This document shows, one piece after another, positions 7,971 to 15,671 of a stretch of DNA of 30,678 bases. Origin of the DNA: a virus. Location of the stretch: the IMG/VR virus record IMGVR_UViG_3300025759_000434, positions 1-30,678 of that record; one strand, written 5' to 3'. Made by a program: the position numbers and the translations under genes. Every line of letters begins with the position of its first letter. Within the stretch, counting starts at the first letter, position 1. The notes beneath the pieces were generated by a model that worked only from the letters and a program-made list of their open reading frames with translations, was not told the DNA's origin and searched no databases.

Positions 7971-8201
7971 ATGTACGGAGACCTCAAGGGCGGCTTTGAG
8001 TTCATTTCAGATACGGCTGCTCATACCGGCAGGTTTTGCTTGATCTATTTCAAGGAAGACACTGTGATCAATGCAATCACGGTTCAGAACGCAACAGGCA
8101 ACAGCTTGGCTGGTGAAACCTTTGTGGCTGACACGAAGCTTTCTGGCATTGTCACCAGCATTCAGCTGACTAGCGGTGCTTGCCTTGCTTATCGCGTCTG
8201 A
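7971..8201 (+). CDS. Small hypothetical structural protein, 76 residues
   Basis: Starts two bases after the connector stop. A short, beta-rich, mostly neutral protein (GRFCLIYFKEDTVINAITVQN ends at residue 40, then AGETFVADTKLSGIVTSIQL). Small proteins of this look occur between neck genes in several marine phages, as I recall. No catalytic motif, signal or membrane segment. Its stop shares its last base with the next ATG. Confidence 0.65.
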   Translation: MYGDLKGGFEFISDTAAHTGRFCLIYFKEDTVINAITVQNATGNSLAGETFVADTKLSGIVTSIQLTSGACLAYRV

Positions 8202-8557
8202 TGGCCCTTGTTGACTCTCTAAAAAAGGTATCCAGCAAGGTCATCACCAAGTTTGGTGGTGATGTGACAGTACGAATTGTCACAGCGGGCAGTTACAACA
8301 CCACAACTGGCGCGATCTCGGAAACTGAGAGTGACACAACGATCAAGGGCATCCTTGAGGACGTGAACCTGCGTGAGGCCAATGAGTTGGTGCAGGCCGG
8401 AGATAAGCGTCTAACGGTTGCGGCTGATGACCTCACAACTCTGCCTGAGACAAAGGATCGCATCGTTATTGGCGGCGTGGTGCATCAAATCATTCGCGTG
8501 GAGACGACAGAGCAGGACAACACTGCAATTACTCTTGAGCTGATCCTGAGGGCGTAA
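8201..8557 (+). CDS. Head-closure/head-tail adaptor protein
   Basis: A 118-residue protein starting at the ATG that overlaps the previous stop (MALVDSLKKV). An in-frame ATG at 8180 would lie inside the upstream gene and is rejected. The body, VTVRIVTAGSYNTTTGAISETE then IKGILEDVN, followed by GDKRLTVAADDL and DRIVIGGVVHQIIRVET, is the beta-barrel pattern of head-closure (stopper) proteins of siphophages. Position between the connector and gp10-like genes agrees. Confidence 0.68.
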   Translation: MALVDSLKKVSSKVITKFGGDVTVRIVTAGSYNTTTGAISETESDTTIKGILEDVNLREANELVQAGDKRLTVAADDLTTLPETKDRIVIGGVVHQIIRVETTEQDNTAITLELILRA

Positions 8558-8559
8558 CG

Positions 8560-8946
8560 ATGGCACGTCGTCAGATCCGCCTCGACCAAATAAGCGACCA
8601 CATGGAGGGCGAGGTTAAAAAGCTTGTTCGGGTGACGACGCTTGAGTGGGAAAAACGCGTGAAGCAGGCAACCCCTGTTCGAGTTGTTTACGAAGGCGAA
8701 GAGCCAGGCGGTGGAGATCTGCGTAACGCTTGGGAGAGCAAAACTGAAGGGTTTGTTGGTGAGGTCAACAACCGCCAAGATTATGCCGCGCCGGTTTGCT
8801 ACGGAGTAATGCTGCCCGAGTCTTGGGGCGATGAGTACAGAAGCAGGCAGACTCCTAAGACTGTCCCGGGCTTCCCAGACATAATCGGCAAAGAGCTGCA
8901 GTCTTGGTCGCAAGGCCAATACAAAAAAATCGTGAGGGAAAGCTGA
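8560..8946 (+). CDS. Neck protein, HK97 gp10-like
   Basis: A 128-residue basic protein. The pattern of an N-terminal helix, TPVRVVYEGEEPGGGDLRNAW, then YAAPVCYGVMLPESWG resembles gp10-type neck proteins (the T-P-V-x-T-G-x-L-R-x-S-W signature), with an insertion before the G-G-D-L-R-N-A-W. Located between the head-closure and tail-terminator genes, as in other siphophages. Its stop overlaps the next start by one base. Confidence 0.65.
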   Translation: MARRQIRLDQISDHMEGEVKKLVRVTTLEWEKRVKQATPVRVVYEGEEPGGGDLRNAWESKTEGFVGEVNNRQDYAAPVCYGVMLPESWGDEYRSRQTPKTVPGFPDIIGKELQSWSQGQYKKIVRES

Positions 8947-9371
8947 TGGCTGCTGCTGATCTCAATTCAATTAGGGCAACGATTGAAGGAAGGCTTGCAA
9001 CTGAGCTAGCCAGCAGTCCTGTTATCCCTGTTGTTTTTCACAACATGGCGTATGAGCCGACGCCTAACAGCTCTTGGGTGCAGTGTCTGACTAGCTTTGG
9101 CGCTAGCGAATATCTAGGCCAAGGCCTTACGACAAATTCGCAAAACCGCATTGTCGGCCTAGTCCTGATCAATATATTTTCAGGCAGGGGCGTTGGCCCA
9201 GGAGCGAACTATGTGATTGGTAAACGCATTCGGGATTTGTATAATCGAGTTATTGTGTCGGGGGTTTTCTTCGACGCTCCTATTGGCCCAGAGGCACTGG
9301 CTTCGCCAGCTCCCGAGGGCTATTTCCAAACCCAGGTCCGTGTGACCTTTGAATCCATCGAGGAACTCTGA
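8946..9371 (+). CDS. Tail terminator protein
   Basis: A 141-residue protein from the ATG overlapping the previous stop (MAAADLNSI). The start at 8904 would sit inside the previous gene. The sequence has an N-terminal helix, then VFHNMAYEPTPNSSWVQ and a VGLVLINIFSGRGVGPGA strand, as in the DUF4128/tail-terminator family that caps the tail tube under the neck. It stands immediately before the tail tube gene. The family call is from pattern and place. Confidence 0.65.
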   Translation: MAAADLNSIRATIEGRLATELASSPVIPVVFHNMAYEPTPNSSWVQCLTSFGASEYLGQGLTTNSQNRIVGLVLINIFSGRGVGPGANYVIGKRIRDLYNRVIVSGVFFDAPIGPEALASPAPEGYFQTQVRVTFESIEEL

Positions 9372-9373
9372 CC

Positions 9374-9796
9374 ATGGCCACCATTCGAGGCGAATCCGGC
9401 TCAGTTGAATTTGAGACCGGCAGTGGCAGCCTTGCCCAAGTTGTCGGCACTCGCAGCTGGAGTCTGTCAATCACTAAAGAAACCTTGGACACCACTGTCC
9501 ACGGAAATACTTTCCGTCAGTTTGTTGGCAGTCTTGTCAGTGGCTCCGGCACTGTTGAGTTGGTTTACGACCCCGACGCAACTGGCCAGGCTGGCTTCAT
9601 CGAAGACATCGTCAAAACAGGCGATGCTGCTGATGCCTCGTTTGAGTTGTTCACCACTGGCACCACCAACGGCACTGATTCGCTTTCTTTTGGCGGCATC
9701 ATCACTGACATGGAAATTACTTCTACTGTTGGTGAATTGGTTGTTGTCACCTGTAACTTCATCACCAGCAGCACTATCACTTCTAACCTTGAGTGA
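9374..9796 (+). CDS. Major tail tube protein
   Basis: A 140-residue, beta-rich, Thr/Ser/Gly-rich protein. Features include SGSVEFETGSGSLAQVVGTR-x-W-S-L-S, a DTTVHGNTFRQF loop and a VELVYDPD strand, typical of siphophage tube proteins that stack as hexamers around the tape measure. AGGA at 9361-9364 serves as ribosome binding site. Placement between the terminator and the frameshifted chaperone pair is diagnostic. Codon use is regular and GC-rich as in the capsid gene, suggesting high expression. Confidence 0.82.
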   Translation: MATIRGESGSVEFETGSGSLAQVVGTRSWSLSITKETLDTTVHGNTFRQFVGSLVSGSGTVELVYDPDATGQAGFIEDIVKTGDAADASFELFTTGTTNGTDSLSFGGIITDMEITSTVGELVVVTCNFITSSTITSNLE

Positions 9797-9803
9797 TAAG
9801 GCT

Positions 9804-9830
9804 ATAGTTTGAACGTATTGTTCAAGCTAT
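9804..9830 (+). repeat. Hairpin between tail tube and chaperone genes
   Basis: Two 11-base arms (9804-9814 and 9820-9830) around a 5-base loop GTATT pair fully except for one G-U wobble in RNA. The core is TTGAAC/GTTCAA. No T-run follows, so it is not a classic intrinsic terminator. It ends three bases before the ATG at 9834, where no clear ribosome binding site is present. It could act as an attenuator, an RNase processing site or a translation damper that keeps chaperone levels below tube levels. Confidence 0.6.
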
Positions 9831-9833
9831 TAA

Positions 9834-10187
9834 ATGCCTGCTTCTAAGCGATTTGTGGATGAGCTGGTTGAGGCTTTTGACCTTAACCAGCGCCGCAAAT
9901 TTGTTTTGACGCTCCCGTCAGGCGCGACCCGCGATCTTTATTTCAAGCCGATCACACGGGCAGACCGCAAGAAAGCCCAGCAACTTGCTGGCACTGAAGA
10001 AGCTTTGGACATCTCCACGCAAATGCTTTGCCAAATGGCTGAGCTGGAAGATGGCACAAAACCATTTGCCTCGGCAGATGCGGCCAAGCTTCAACGCAGG
10101 CTGCCTGAGTCTGTGCTGAATGAGCTTGAGCTGTTCCTCTTTGGTCTTGGCGAGGAAACAAGCATTGAAGACGCAAAAAACGACTGA
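9834..10187 (+). CDS. Tail assembly chaperone, short form (lambda gpG-like)
   Basis: A 117-residue acidic protein from ATG at 9834 to the zero-frame stop TGA at 10185-10187. In lambda-type phages gpG and its frameshifted form gpGT coat the tape measure and recruit tube protein, and are absent from the virion. Here the chain has the family look (FVDELVEAFDLNQRRKFVLTLPSG, then a C-terminal ELELFLFGLGEE). It lies between tube and tape measure. The codons before the stop carry a -1 slippery heptamer (see 10175-10181). Confidence 0.8.
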   Translation: MPASKRFVDELVEAFDLNQRRKFVLTLPSGATRDLYFKPITRADRKKAQQLAGTEEALDISTQMLCQMAELEDGTKPFASADAAKLQRRLPESVLNELELFLFGLGEETSIEDAKND

Positions 10188-10363
10188 AGCAGGACAGCTG
10201 GACTTACTTTGAGTTCTTCTTGGCCTGCGAACTTGGTATGACCGTAAGCAGGCTTCGCACAGAGTTGACTGATGCGGAGCTTGCGCATTTCGCCGCGTAT
10301 TACGAAATCAAGCGAGATCAGGAAGAGAAAGCCGCTGATCGCGCTCGTCTCAGTCGGCGGTAA
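9834..10363 (+). CDS. Tail assembly chaperone, -1 frameshift product (gpGT-like)
   Basis: If ribosomes slip back one base at A AAA AAC (10175-10181), reading continues from CGA at 10181 to TAA at 10361-10363 and adds 60 residues, giving a 176-residue fusion. The added part starts RLKQDSWTYFEFFLACELGM and continues TVSRLRTELTDAELAHFAAYY, the usual T-domain pattern of gpGT proteins (an L-x-x-E-L-G-x-T-V-x-x-L motif and a helix ending in a tyrosine pair). No independent start or ribosome binding site for this frame is visible. This accounts for the otherwise gene-free 10188-10363. Confidence 0.85.
10175..10181 (+). promoter_or_regulatory. Programmed -1 ribosomal frameshift site A AAA AAC
   Basis: The heptamer is in the correct X XXY YYZ phase relative to the gpG-like frame (codons GCA AAA AAC), two codons before the stop. 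The -1 frame is open upstream of the site only briefly and open downstream for 60 codons of chaperone-like sequence. A possible weak pairing GCAGG (10189-10193) with CCTGC (10224-10228) lies downstream, but I would not call it a stimulatory structure on that alone. Confidence 0.85.
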
Positions 10364-10389
10364 CATTGAGGTATTACTAGGGCGGATCT

Positions 10390-12645
10390 GTGGCAGTCGA
10401 GTCCTCTGTACGCCTTAGGGTTGATGGCAGCAGTGCTGTCCGTGAACTTAATCGCGTTAACAAGGCCACTGGGGCCTTGCAGGGGGCAGTTGGAAAATTA
10501 CTTGGCGGGTTTGCCGCTGCTGATCTCGCTAGGCGTTTTTTCAAAGGTTTTGCAGAGGCAGAAAAAGCAGCCGCAGCGGTTCGCACATTAGGAGTCGATT
10601 CGGGGAAGCTACGCCGTGAGCTTTTAGGTGTAAGCAATGAACTTGGGGGCCTAATAGGTCAAACGGAGTTAACTGCGGCTGCTTACGACGTGGCATCTGC
10701 TGGATTTACAAATGCGGCTGCTGCCGCCAATGTTCTTAAGGCTGCTAGCCTCGGGGCTATAGGAGGCCTTGCAGATCTCAACACAGTTGCAGACGCGACA
10801 ACCTCTGTTCTTAATGCTTACGGGTTGAGTTCAGACAAGGCCGCGAAGTTAGTTGATGGATTTATACAAACCCAAAACGACGGTAAAATTATCGTTGCGC
10901 AGTACGCTGCACAAATTGGTCGCGTAGCTCCTGTCGCAGCTGCTGCTGGTGTAGGTATTGAAGACCTCAACGCAGCGATCTCAACAGTTACGGCGCAAGG
11001 TGTTCCTGTTGAGTCGACCTTCGCTGGTATTCGGCAAATTATTGCAGGTGTTTTGAAACCGACCGCTGAAGCGGCAAAGGTTGCGAAAACGCTAGGGATT
11101 GAATTTAACACTGCTGCTATTAAGGCCAAAGGTTTTGGCGGTTTTCTTGCTGACGTTGTTGAAAAGACCGGGGGCAGTGAAACTGCTCTTACGCAGCTAT
11201 TCGGAAGCGTAGAGGCAATCAGCGCGTTGCTGCCTCTTACAAATGACGGACTTGTTACTTTTAACAAGAACCTTGACAATCAAGCAAATTCAGCGGGTGC
11301 GGCAAAAGACGCAACTAAAGAGCTTGGCGGCACTGTAACTTCTCAAGTTACAAAAATAGTAAACAATATAGGCAACGTTGCTAGGGCATTAGACACAGTT
11401 CTTGGGCCTGCCCTGAAGTTTATTTTACAGGATCTAAATAACATTATTTCCGCCGCTTCAACGGCAATTAGTAAGTTCACTGATCTTGCAACAGGCGCTC
11501 TTAGTAGATCAGCAGCAGCATTGCAGTTTGCCGCAAGCACTGGCACTACAAGCGAAAGTGCATTCACTTCGCTCAAAGAGGCGATTGGGACTTTGCGCCC
11601 GGAGTTGGCACAGTCTGAAACTGATCTTTTAAAGCTAGAAGGTGCTCTTGACGAAGCAGGCAGGGCTGCGTTGAGGTTTAGCGGGAAAAGTGATTTTGGC
11701 AGATTGCGCAATGAAGTATTAGACACAATCACTGCAATGCGTCAGTTAATTGTCAATAGACGTGAGGCTTTAGGAAAAGGATCACAACCTGCAGGCACTG
11801 CACCTGCTGGGACAGATCCAGAGGTCGAAGCATTACGAGCAAGAATCGAAGCACTGCTTGCTCAAGTAAACAGCAAAAGTGGCGCTAAAACACCAGAGCA
11901 AATTGCAGCTGACGCACTTAAAGATCAGCAAGAACGTGCTAAACAATTTTTGCATACTAAAAAACAAGAGGCTCTCTTAACGGGCAACATTACTGATAAG
12001 CAACGGCGTGGGCTAGAACATGTAATAGAAAAAATGAACCTTAGTAGGATGTTCCCGAAGCTGTCAGAAGACGAGCTGCAAGTTTTGCGAGATCAGCTCG
12101 ATGTTAATTTCAATCTATCGGAGAAAGACAGAGAAAGAATTGCAGCGGCGAAGCTTCTAAAACAAGAGCAAGACGAGCAGTTGCGGCAATACAGAGAGAT
12201 GGCAGATGTAATTGAGAACGGGATTAAGGGTGCAATCATGGGCGCGATCGACGGCAGCAAATCACTAGGCGAATCCTTGTCCGGCATCCTGCGCCAGCTT
12301 GGCGGGATGTTCCTAAACAAGGGCATCGGGTCCTTTAAAAACCAAGACGGGACAGGCGGCTCTGGAGTTCTTGGGATGTTTGCCAATGGTGGTCGCCCGC
12401 CTGTTGGCCGTCCTTCAATCGTTGGTGAGCGTGGCCCTGAGCTGTTTGTCCCAAGCCGTGCAGGCACGATCATTCCGAATCATGAGCTAGGCGGCAGCAC
12501 CAGCGTTGTTGTCAACGTTGATGCTTCTGGCACTGAGGTCCAGGGCAACCAAGGCAACGCAGATCAGCTCGGCCGCTTGATTGGTCAGGCAGTGCAGGCA
12601 GAATTGATTAAACAGAAGCGGCCTGGAGGACTTCTTACACGCTGA
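10390..12645 (+). CDS. Tape measure protein
   Basis: A 751-residue Ala/Gly/Lys-rich protein and the longest helical protein in the tail module. Residues about 55-270 carry the phage tail tape measure core (PhageMin_Tail-like), with SAGFTNAAAAANVLKAAS and the VAQYAAQIGRVAPVAAAAG segment. Residues 340-600 are coiled-coil helices. Near 670-690 is the usual GERGPELFVPS segment, and the C-terminus is the VVVNVDASG strand plus helix seen in tape measures. No lysozyme or peptidase domain is visible. It starts with GTG 26 bases after the frameshifted chaperone frame. From the common rule of about 1.5 angstrom per residue the tail would be roughly 110 nm (inference). Confidence 0.88.
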   Translation: MAVESSVRLRVDGSSAVRELNRVNKATGALQGAVGKLLGGFAAADLARRFFKGFAEAEKAAAAVRTLGVDSGKLRRELLGVSNELGGLIGQTELTAAAYDVASAGFTNAAAAANVLKAASLGAIGGLADLNTVADATTSVLNAYGLSSDKAAKLVDGFIQTQNDGKIIVAQYAAQIGRVAPVAAAAGVGIEDLNAAISTVTAQGVPVESTFAGIRQIIAGVLKPTAEAAKVAKTLGIEFNTAAIKAKGFGGFLADVVEKTGGSETALTQLFGSVEAISALLPLTNDGLVTFNKNLDNQANSAGAAKDATKELGGTVTSQVTKIVNNIGNVARALDTVLGPALKFILQDLNNIISAASTAISKFTDLATGALSRSAAALQFAASTGTTSESAFTSLKEAIGTLRPELAQSETDLLKLEGALDEAGRAALRFSGKSDFGRLRNEVLDTITAMRQLIVNRREALGKGSQPAGTAPAGTDPEVEALRARIEALLAQVNSKSGAKTPEQIAADALKDQQERAKQFLHTKKQEALLTGNITDKQRRGLEHVIEKMNLSRMFPKLSEDELQVLRDQLDVNFNLSEKDRERIAAAKLLKQEQDEQLRQYREMADVIENGIKGAIMGAIDGSKSLGESLSGILRQLGGMFLNKGIGSFKNQDGTGGSGVLGMFANGGRPPVGRPSIVGERGPELFVPSRAGTIIPNHELGGSTSVVVNVDASGTEVQGNQGNADQLGRLIGQAVQAELIKQKRPGGLLTR

Positions 12646-12983
12646 TGGCTACTTTCCCTTCAATCAACCCGACTTACGGGGCAAGCAAGCGCAGTCAGCC
12701 GACTGTGCGGAATGTGCAGTTCGGTGACGGCTATAGCCAGCGCCTGCGCTTTGGGTTGAATACTGATCTAAAGACTTGGAGCCTGAAGTTTGAGGTGTCA
12801 GAGACTGACGCCGACACCATTGAAACCTTCCTTGAAGCTCGTGGCGGAGCGGAACACTTTGACTGGTCGCCACCGGATGAAACTGAGACTTACAAGTGGA
12901 TTTGCCAAGACTGGTCTAAGTCCATACCGTATTTGAACAGGGCAACGATCACAGCGACGTTCCAAGAAGTTATTGAGCCATGA
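12645..12983 (+). CDS. Minor tail protein, lambda gpM-like
   Basis: A 112-residue protein with the gpM/Phage_min_tail pattern: FGDGYSQRLRFGLNTDLKTW near the start (residues 26-45), then FLEARGGAEHFDWSPP and the closing YLNRATITATFQEV strand. In lambda gpM joins the tail tip between tape measure and gpL, and here it sits in exactly that place. It shares one base with the tape measure stop and overlaps gpL by four bases. Confidence 0.85.
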   Translation: MATFPSINPTYGASKRSQPTVRNVQFGDGYSQRLRFGLNTDLKTWSLKFEVSETDADTIETFLEARGGAEHFDWSPPDETETYKWICQDWSKSIPYLNRATITATFQEVIEP

Positions 12984-14686
12984 GCACTGCTTTTGTTGAG
13001 CTACTCAACTCCGGCCCTTTTGCAATCATTGAGCTGTTTGAGCTGAAGCTGTTTCAAGATCTGCACGGCTCTAATGAGGAGTATTACTTTCACGCAGGCC
13101 GGAATCGTAAGACGACCGTGCCAAGCAACGCAGATGACATCCTTGATGCTTTCTCTATCAAATACGGCGGTCAGGCTTACATCCCGCTGCCGGTAGAGGC
13201 ATCAGGGTTCGAGTTCAACGGTGATGGCACGCTGCCTAGGCCGACGATTCGCTTTGCGAACCTGCAGAGCCAGATGACAGCATTGCTGTTGGGCATTAAT
13301 CAAATCACCCCTGGCAATGACCTTTCTGGCGCACGGGTGACAAGGATCCGCACTCTTAGCCGTTTTCTAGATAGCGATAACTGGGAGAACGGCGTTAATC
13401 CTTACGGCAACCCTGACTCTGGAGCAAACGCGCAACTGCCTAAAGAGACGTATTACATCGACCGCAAGGTTTCCGAAAACAGGGACTTTGTTGAGTTTGA
13501 GCTTGTGTCGTCCTTTGATATGGCGAACACAAAAGCTCCGCGTCGTCTTGTGATGCAGAACTTGTGTCAGTGGGAATACAAGAGCAAGGAATGTGGTTAC
13601 ACCGGCTCTGATGAGTTCACCATCAACGGCGTGGCGCTTTCGCGCTCTAATGCGACCGGCTTTGGTTATTCAACAAACCAAGAAAAACTGACTACCGGCT
13701 CAGAGTTGACGGAGGGCAATGCGCTGGTCTCCACTAATGGTTGGTTCATCGCAAAGGTTCAGGCCGATGGCAATTTTGTAATCTACAAAAAGCCAGGTGG
13801 ATCCTCAGATCATTCGGTTTGGAGGACGGGGACAGAACGTGGCACAAATACAAATGGCTATACCTTGAAAATGCAGCCTGATGGCAACCTTGTTCTTTAT
13901 AACGACGACGTTGCCCGCAATGACTACGCAGGCGGCTCTGTTGTTTGGGGTACTAAGACACATGAACTTGGGCAGATCTCCGCATTGACTCGCCTTAGCG
14001 TTGATGGCACTGACCAGTGGTATCCGCCTGATGTAGAGATCGGGCGCTCAGGGGCTTTTACTTGGGAGATCAAAGGCAGCAGCCCCTCAGCTGCAGGACA
14101 GACAACAACAGCCACGCACAATTTTGTAGATGCAGACCATGAGTTCGGCAGTCGCTCCGTCAACGTCACGTTTAACTTGACCTCAATCGCCATTCCTGCG
14201 GACCATTACTCAAAAGATCACAGCAATTACACGGGCTTTGGTTGGAACACAATTACAGGCATCACAATCAACAGTCAGACAGGCTTTTGGCGGAACAGCG
14301 AAGATTTTGTATTGAAAATTGCTCTGACCAGCAATAATCCTTTTGCGTCTAACCATCCGACAGAAGGCACGCTGCAAGAGGCTGGCGCTGGTTACAAGGT
14401 CACAGCAACTGGGCACACCACCAGGCAGCTGCGTCTCAAAGATGATGGCGTTCTTGTTCTTGAAAACTCCGATGGCAGCAACGCTGTATGGACCTCCGAC
14501 AATGCACCAATCACAAGTGAGCCAGCAGTCGTCACAGGGACGACGACGCCGATTGAGGTTTCAGGTCAATGCGGCAAAACAATCCGCGACTGCCGTCTTC
14601 ATTTCACCAATGACGATGGCTCTATTGGTGACGCAAACGGTGGACTGCCGTTTGGGTCGTTCCCTGCTGTCGGTCTAAACAACTGA
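12980..14686 (+). CDS. Minor tail protein gpL-like with inserted bulb-type lectin domain
   Basis: A 568-residue protein, more than twice the length of lambda gpL (about 230). Residues 1-195 are the gpL tip body. Its cluster-binding domain has the cysteine pairs C-x8-C (Cys196, Cys205) and C-x6-C (Cys531, Cys538), the spacing I recall for the 4Fe-4S ligands of gpL. About 325 residues separate the pairs, where lambda has about 22. The insert holds a bulb-type (mannose-binding) lectin: two intact Q-x-D-x-N-x-V-x-Y sites, QADGNFVIY (261-269) and QPDGNLVLY (299-307), each followed by a strand with Trp (WRTGT, VVWGT). A degenerate third site, LKDDGVLVLE, lies near 486-495. Residues 330-465 between the second and third sites are unrecognised and beta-rich. 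gpL call strong, lectin call strong by motif. Confidence 0.88.
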   Translation: MSTAFVELLNSGPFAIIELFELKLFQDLHGSNEEYYFHAGRNRKTTVPSNADDILDAFSIKYGGQAYIPLPVEASGFEFNGDGTLPRPTIRFANLQSQMTALLLGINQITPGNDLSGARVTRIRTLSRFLDSDNWENGVNPYGNPDSGANAQLPKETYYIDRKVSENRDFVEFELVSSFDMANTKAPRRLVMQNLCQWEYKSKECGYTGSDEFTINGVALSRSNATGFGYSTNQEKLTTGSELTEGNALVSTNGWFIAKVQADGNFVIYKKPGGSSDHSVWRTGTERGTNTNGYTLKMQPDGNLVLYNDDVARNDYAGGSVVWGTKTHELGQISALTRLSVDGTDQWYPPDVEIGRSGAFTWEIKGSSPSAAGQTTTATHNFVDADHEFGSRSVNVTFNLTSIAIPADHYSKDHSNYTGFGWNTITGITINSQTGFWRNSEDFVLKIALTSNNPFASNHPTEGTLQEAGAGYKVTATGHTTRQLRLKDDGVLVLENSDGSNAVWTSDNAPITSEPAVVTGTTTPIEVSGQCGKTIRDCRLHFTNDDGSIGDANGGLPFGSFPAVGLNN

Positions 14687-15006
14687 TGGAAGATTGGCAA
14701 AAAGCTGCAGTGCAGCACGCTGAGGCAGAAGCGCCTAAGGAGTGCTGCGGGTTGCTGGTCATGCTCGACGGTTCTGAGCACTATTGGCCGTGCAAAAACC
14801 TAAGCGATGAGGATGACGTTTTCATCCTTGACCCGATGGGCTACGCAGCTGCCGAGGACACTGGCAAGGTTTTAGCGGTTGTTCATAGCCATCCTGGTGC
14901 GCCTGCGCTGCCTAGTGAGCCTGACAAAAAGGCTTGTACTCAATACGGGCTGCCATGGTTCATCTACGGCATGGCGGATAAGAGCTGGTTGAAGATCGAC
15001 CCTTGA
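14686..15006 (+). CDS. Tail assembly protein gpK-like, JAMM domain only
   Basis: A 106-residue protein with a Mov34/MPN/JAB metalloprotease-type signature: Glu19 in PKECCG, His67 and His69 in HSHP, Ser77 and Asp80 in SEPD. Lambda gpK joins this domain to a C-terminal NlpC/P60 peptidase. Here the chain ends right after the JAMM core (YGMADKSWLKIDP) and no NlpC/P60 domain follows in any frame. The gene lies between gpL and gpI as in lambda. The first base of its ATG overlaps the gpL stop. Confidence 0.82.
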   Translation: MEDWQKAAVQHAEAEAPKECCGLLVMLDGSEHYWPCKNLSDEDDVFILDPMGYAAAEDTGKVLAVVHSHPGAPALPSEPDKKACTQYGLPWFIYGMADKSWLKIDP

Positions 15007-15035
15007 GTCGTCGGTAGAATCAGAGGGCATAGCGA

Positions 15036-15671
15036 GTGACGGCAATGCTTCGCAAAATCAGGCTGTATGGGCACCTGGCGGAGCACTGCGGTCAGAAAGT
15101 CTTTGAGGCAGTAGCAAGGACACCGGCTGAAGCCATTCGGTTTCTTTTGTGTAACTTCCCTGAGCTGCGCTCAATCATGGGCACTGGGTATTACACCGTC
15201 ACCGTAGGCCCGCACACTTTGCAGCTGGGACAGTCTCTAGAGCAGCTGACTTACCCGTTAATGGCTGATGACGACATCAGAATTATTCCTGTTGTGACCG
15301 GCGCAAATAGATTTCTTCGGAATTTGGCGTTCATCGCTTTAGGTGCCGCCTTGGTCGGCTTAGCAATAGTTACCTCAGGGGTCAGCGTTGGCTTGACTGG
15401 TTTTTCTGCTGGAACAGGTGCAACGGCTGGCGTGCAGGCAGCAGCGTTTGCAGGGAACATCGGAATTGGACTGGCTTTAACCGGCGTTGCCGGTTTGTTG
15501 TCGCCCACAGTGCCTACGCCTGATACCGACAACGATCCACGTAACAACTTCAGCTTTTCCGGCGTGCAAAACACCAACCGAGAAGGCGTTCCGGTTCCGA
15601 TTGCCTATGGAGAGGTGATTGTCGGTAGTGTTGTTGTATCGGCTGGCTTGAACGTCGAGGAGCTTGAGTAA
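15036..15671 (+). CDS. Tail assembly protein gpI-like
   Basis: A 211-residue protein. The first 90 residues form a ubiquitin-like fold of the lambda tail assembly I family (KIRLYGHLAEHCGQKVFEAV, then LMADDDIRIIPVV). Two hydrophobic stretches follow (about residues 97-115 and 140-160). The last part, FSFSGVQNTNREGVPVPIAYGE, is the conserved segment that leads to the gpJ-binding end. I choose the GTG at 15036 because GAGGG lies 8 bases upstream. The ATG at 15045 is a possible alternative. Its stop overlaps the gpJ start by one base. Confidence 0.8.
   Translation: MTAMLRKIRLYGHLAEHCGQKVFEAVARTPAEAIRFLLCNFPELRSIMGTGYYTVTVGPHTLQLGQSLEQLTYPLMADDDIRIIPVVTGANRFLRNLAFIALGAALVGLAIVTSGVSVGLTGFSAGTGATAGVQAAAFAGNIGIGLALTGVAGLLSPTVPTPDTDNDPRNNFSFSGVQNTNREGVPVPIAYGEVIVGSVVVSAGLNVEELE

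Noticed and set aside
10091-10366. Minus-strand open frame across the chaperone 3' region
   Set aside because: The + strand frameshift product explains the region and the minus frame has no protein-like features.
10390-12645. Lysozyme or peptidase domain inside the tape measure
   Set aside because: Only helical and tape measure segments were found; no catalytic motif.
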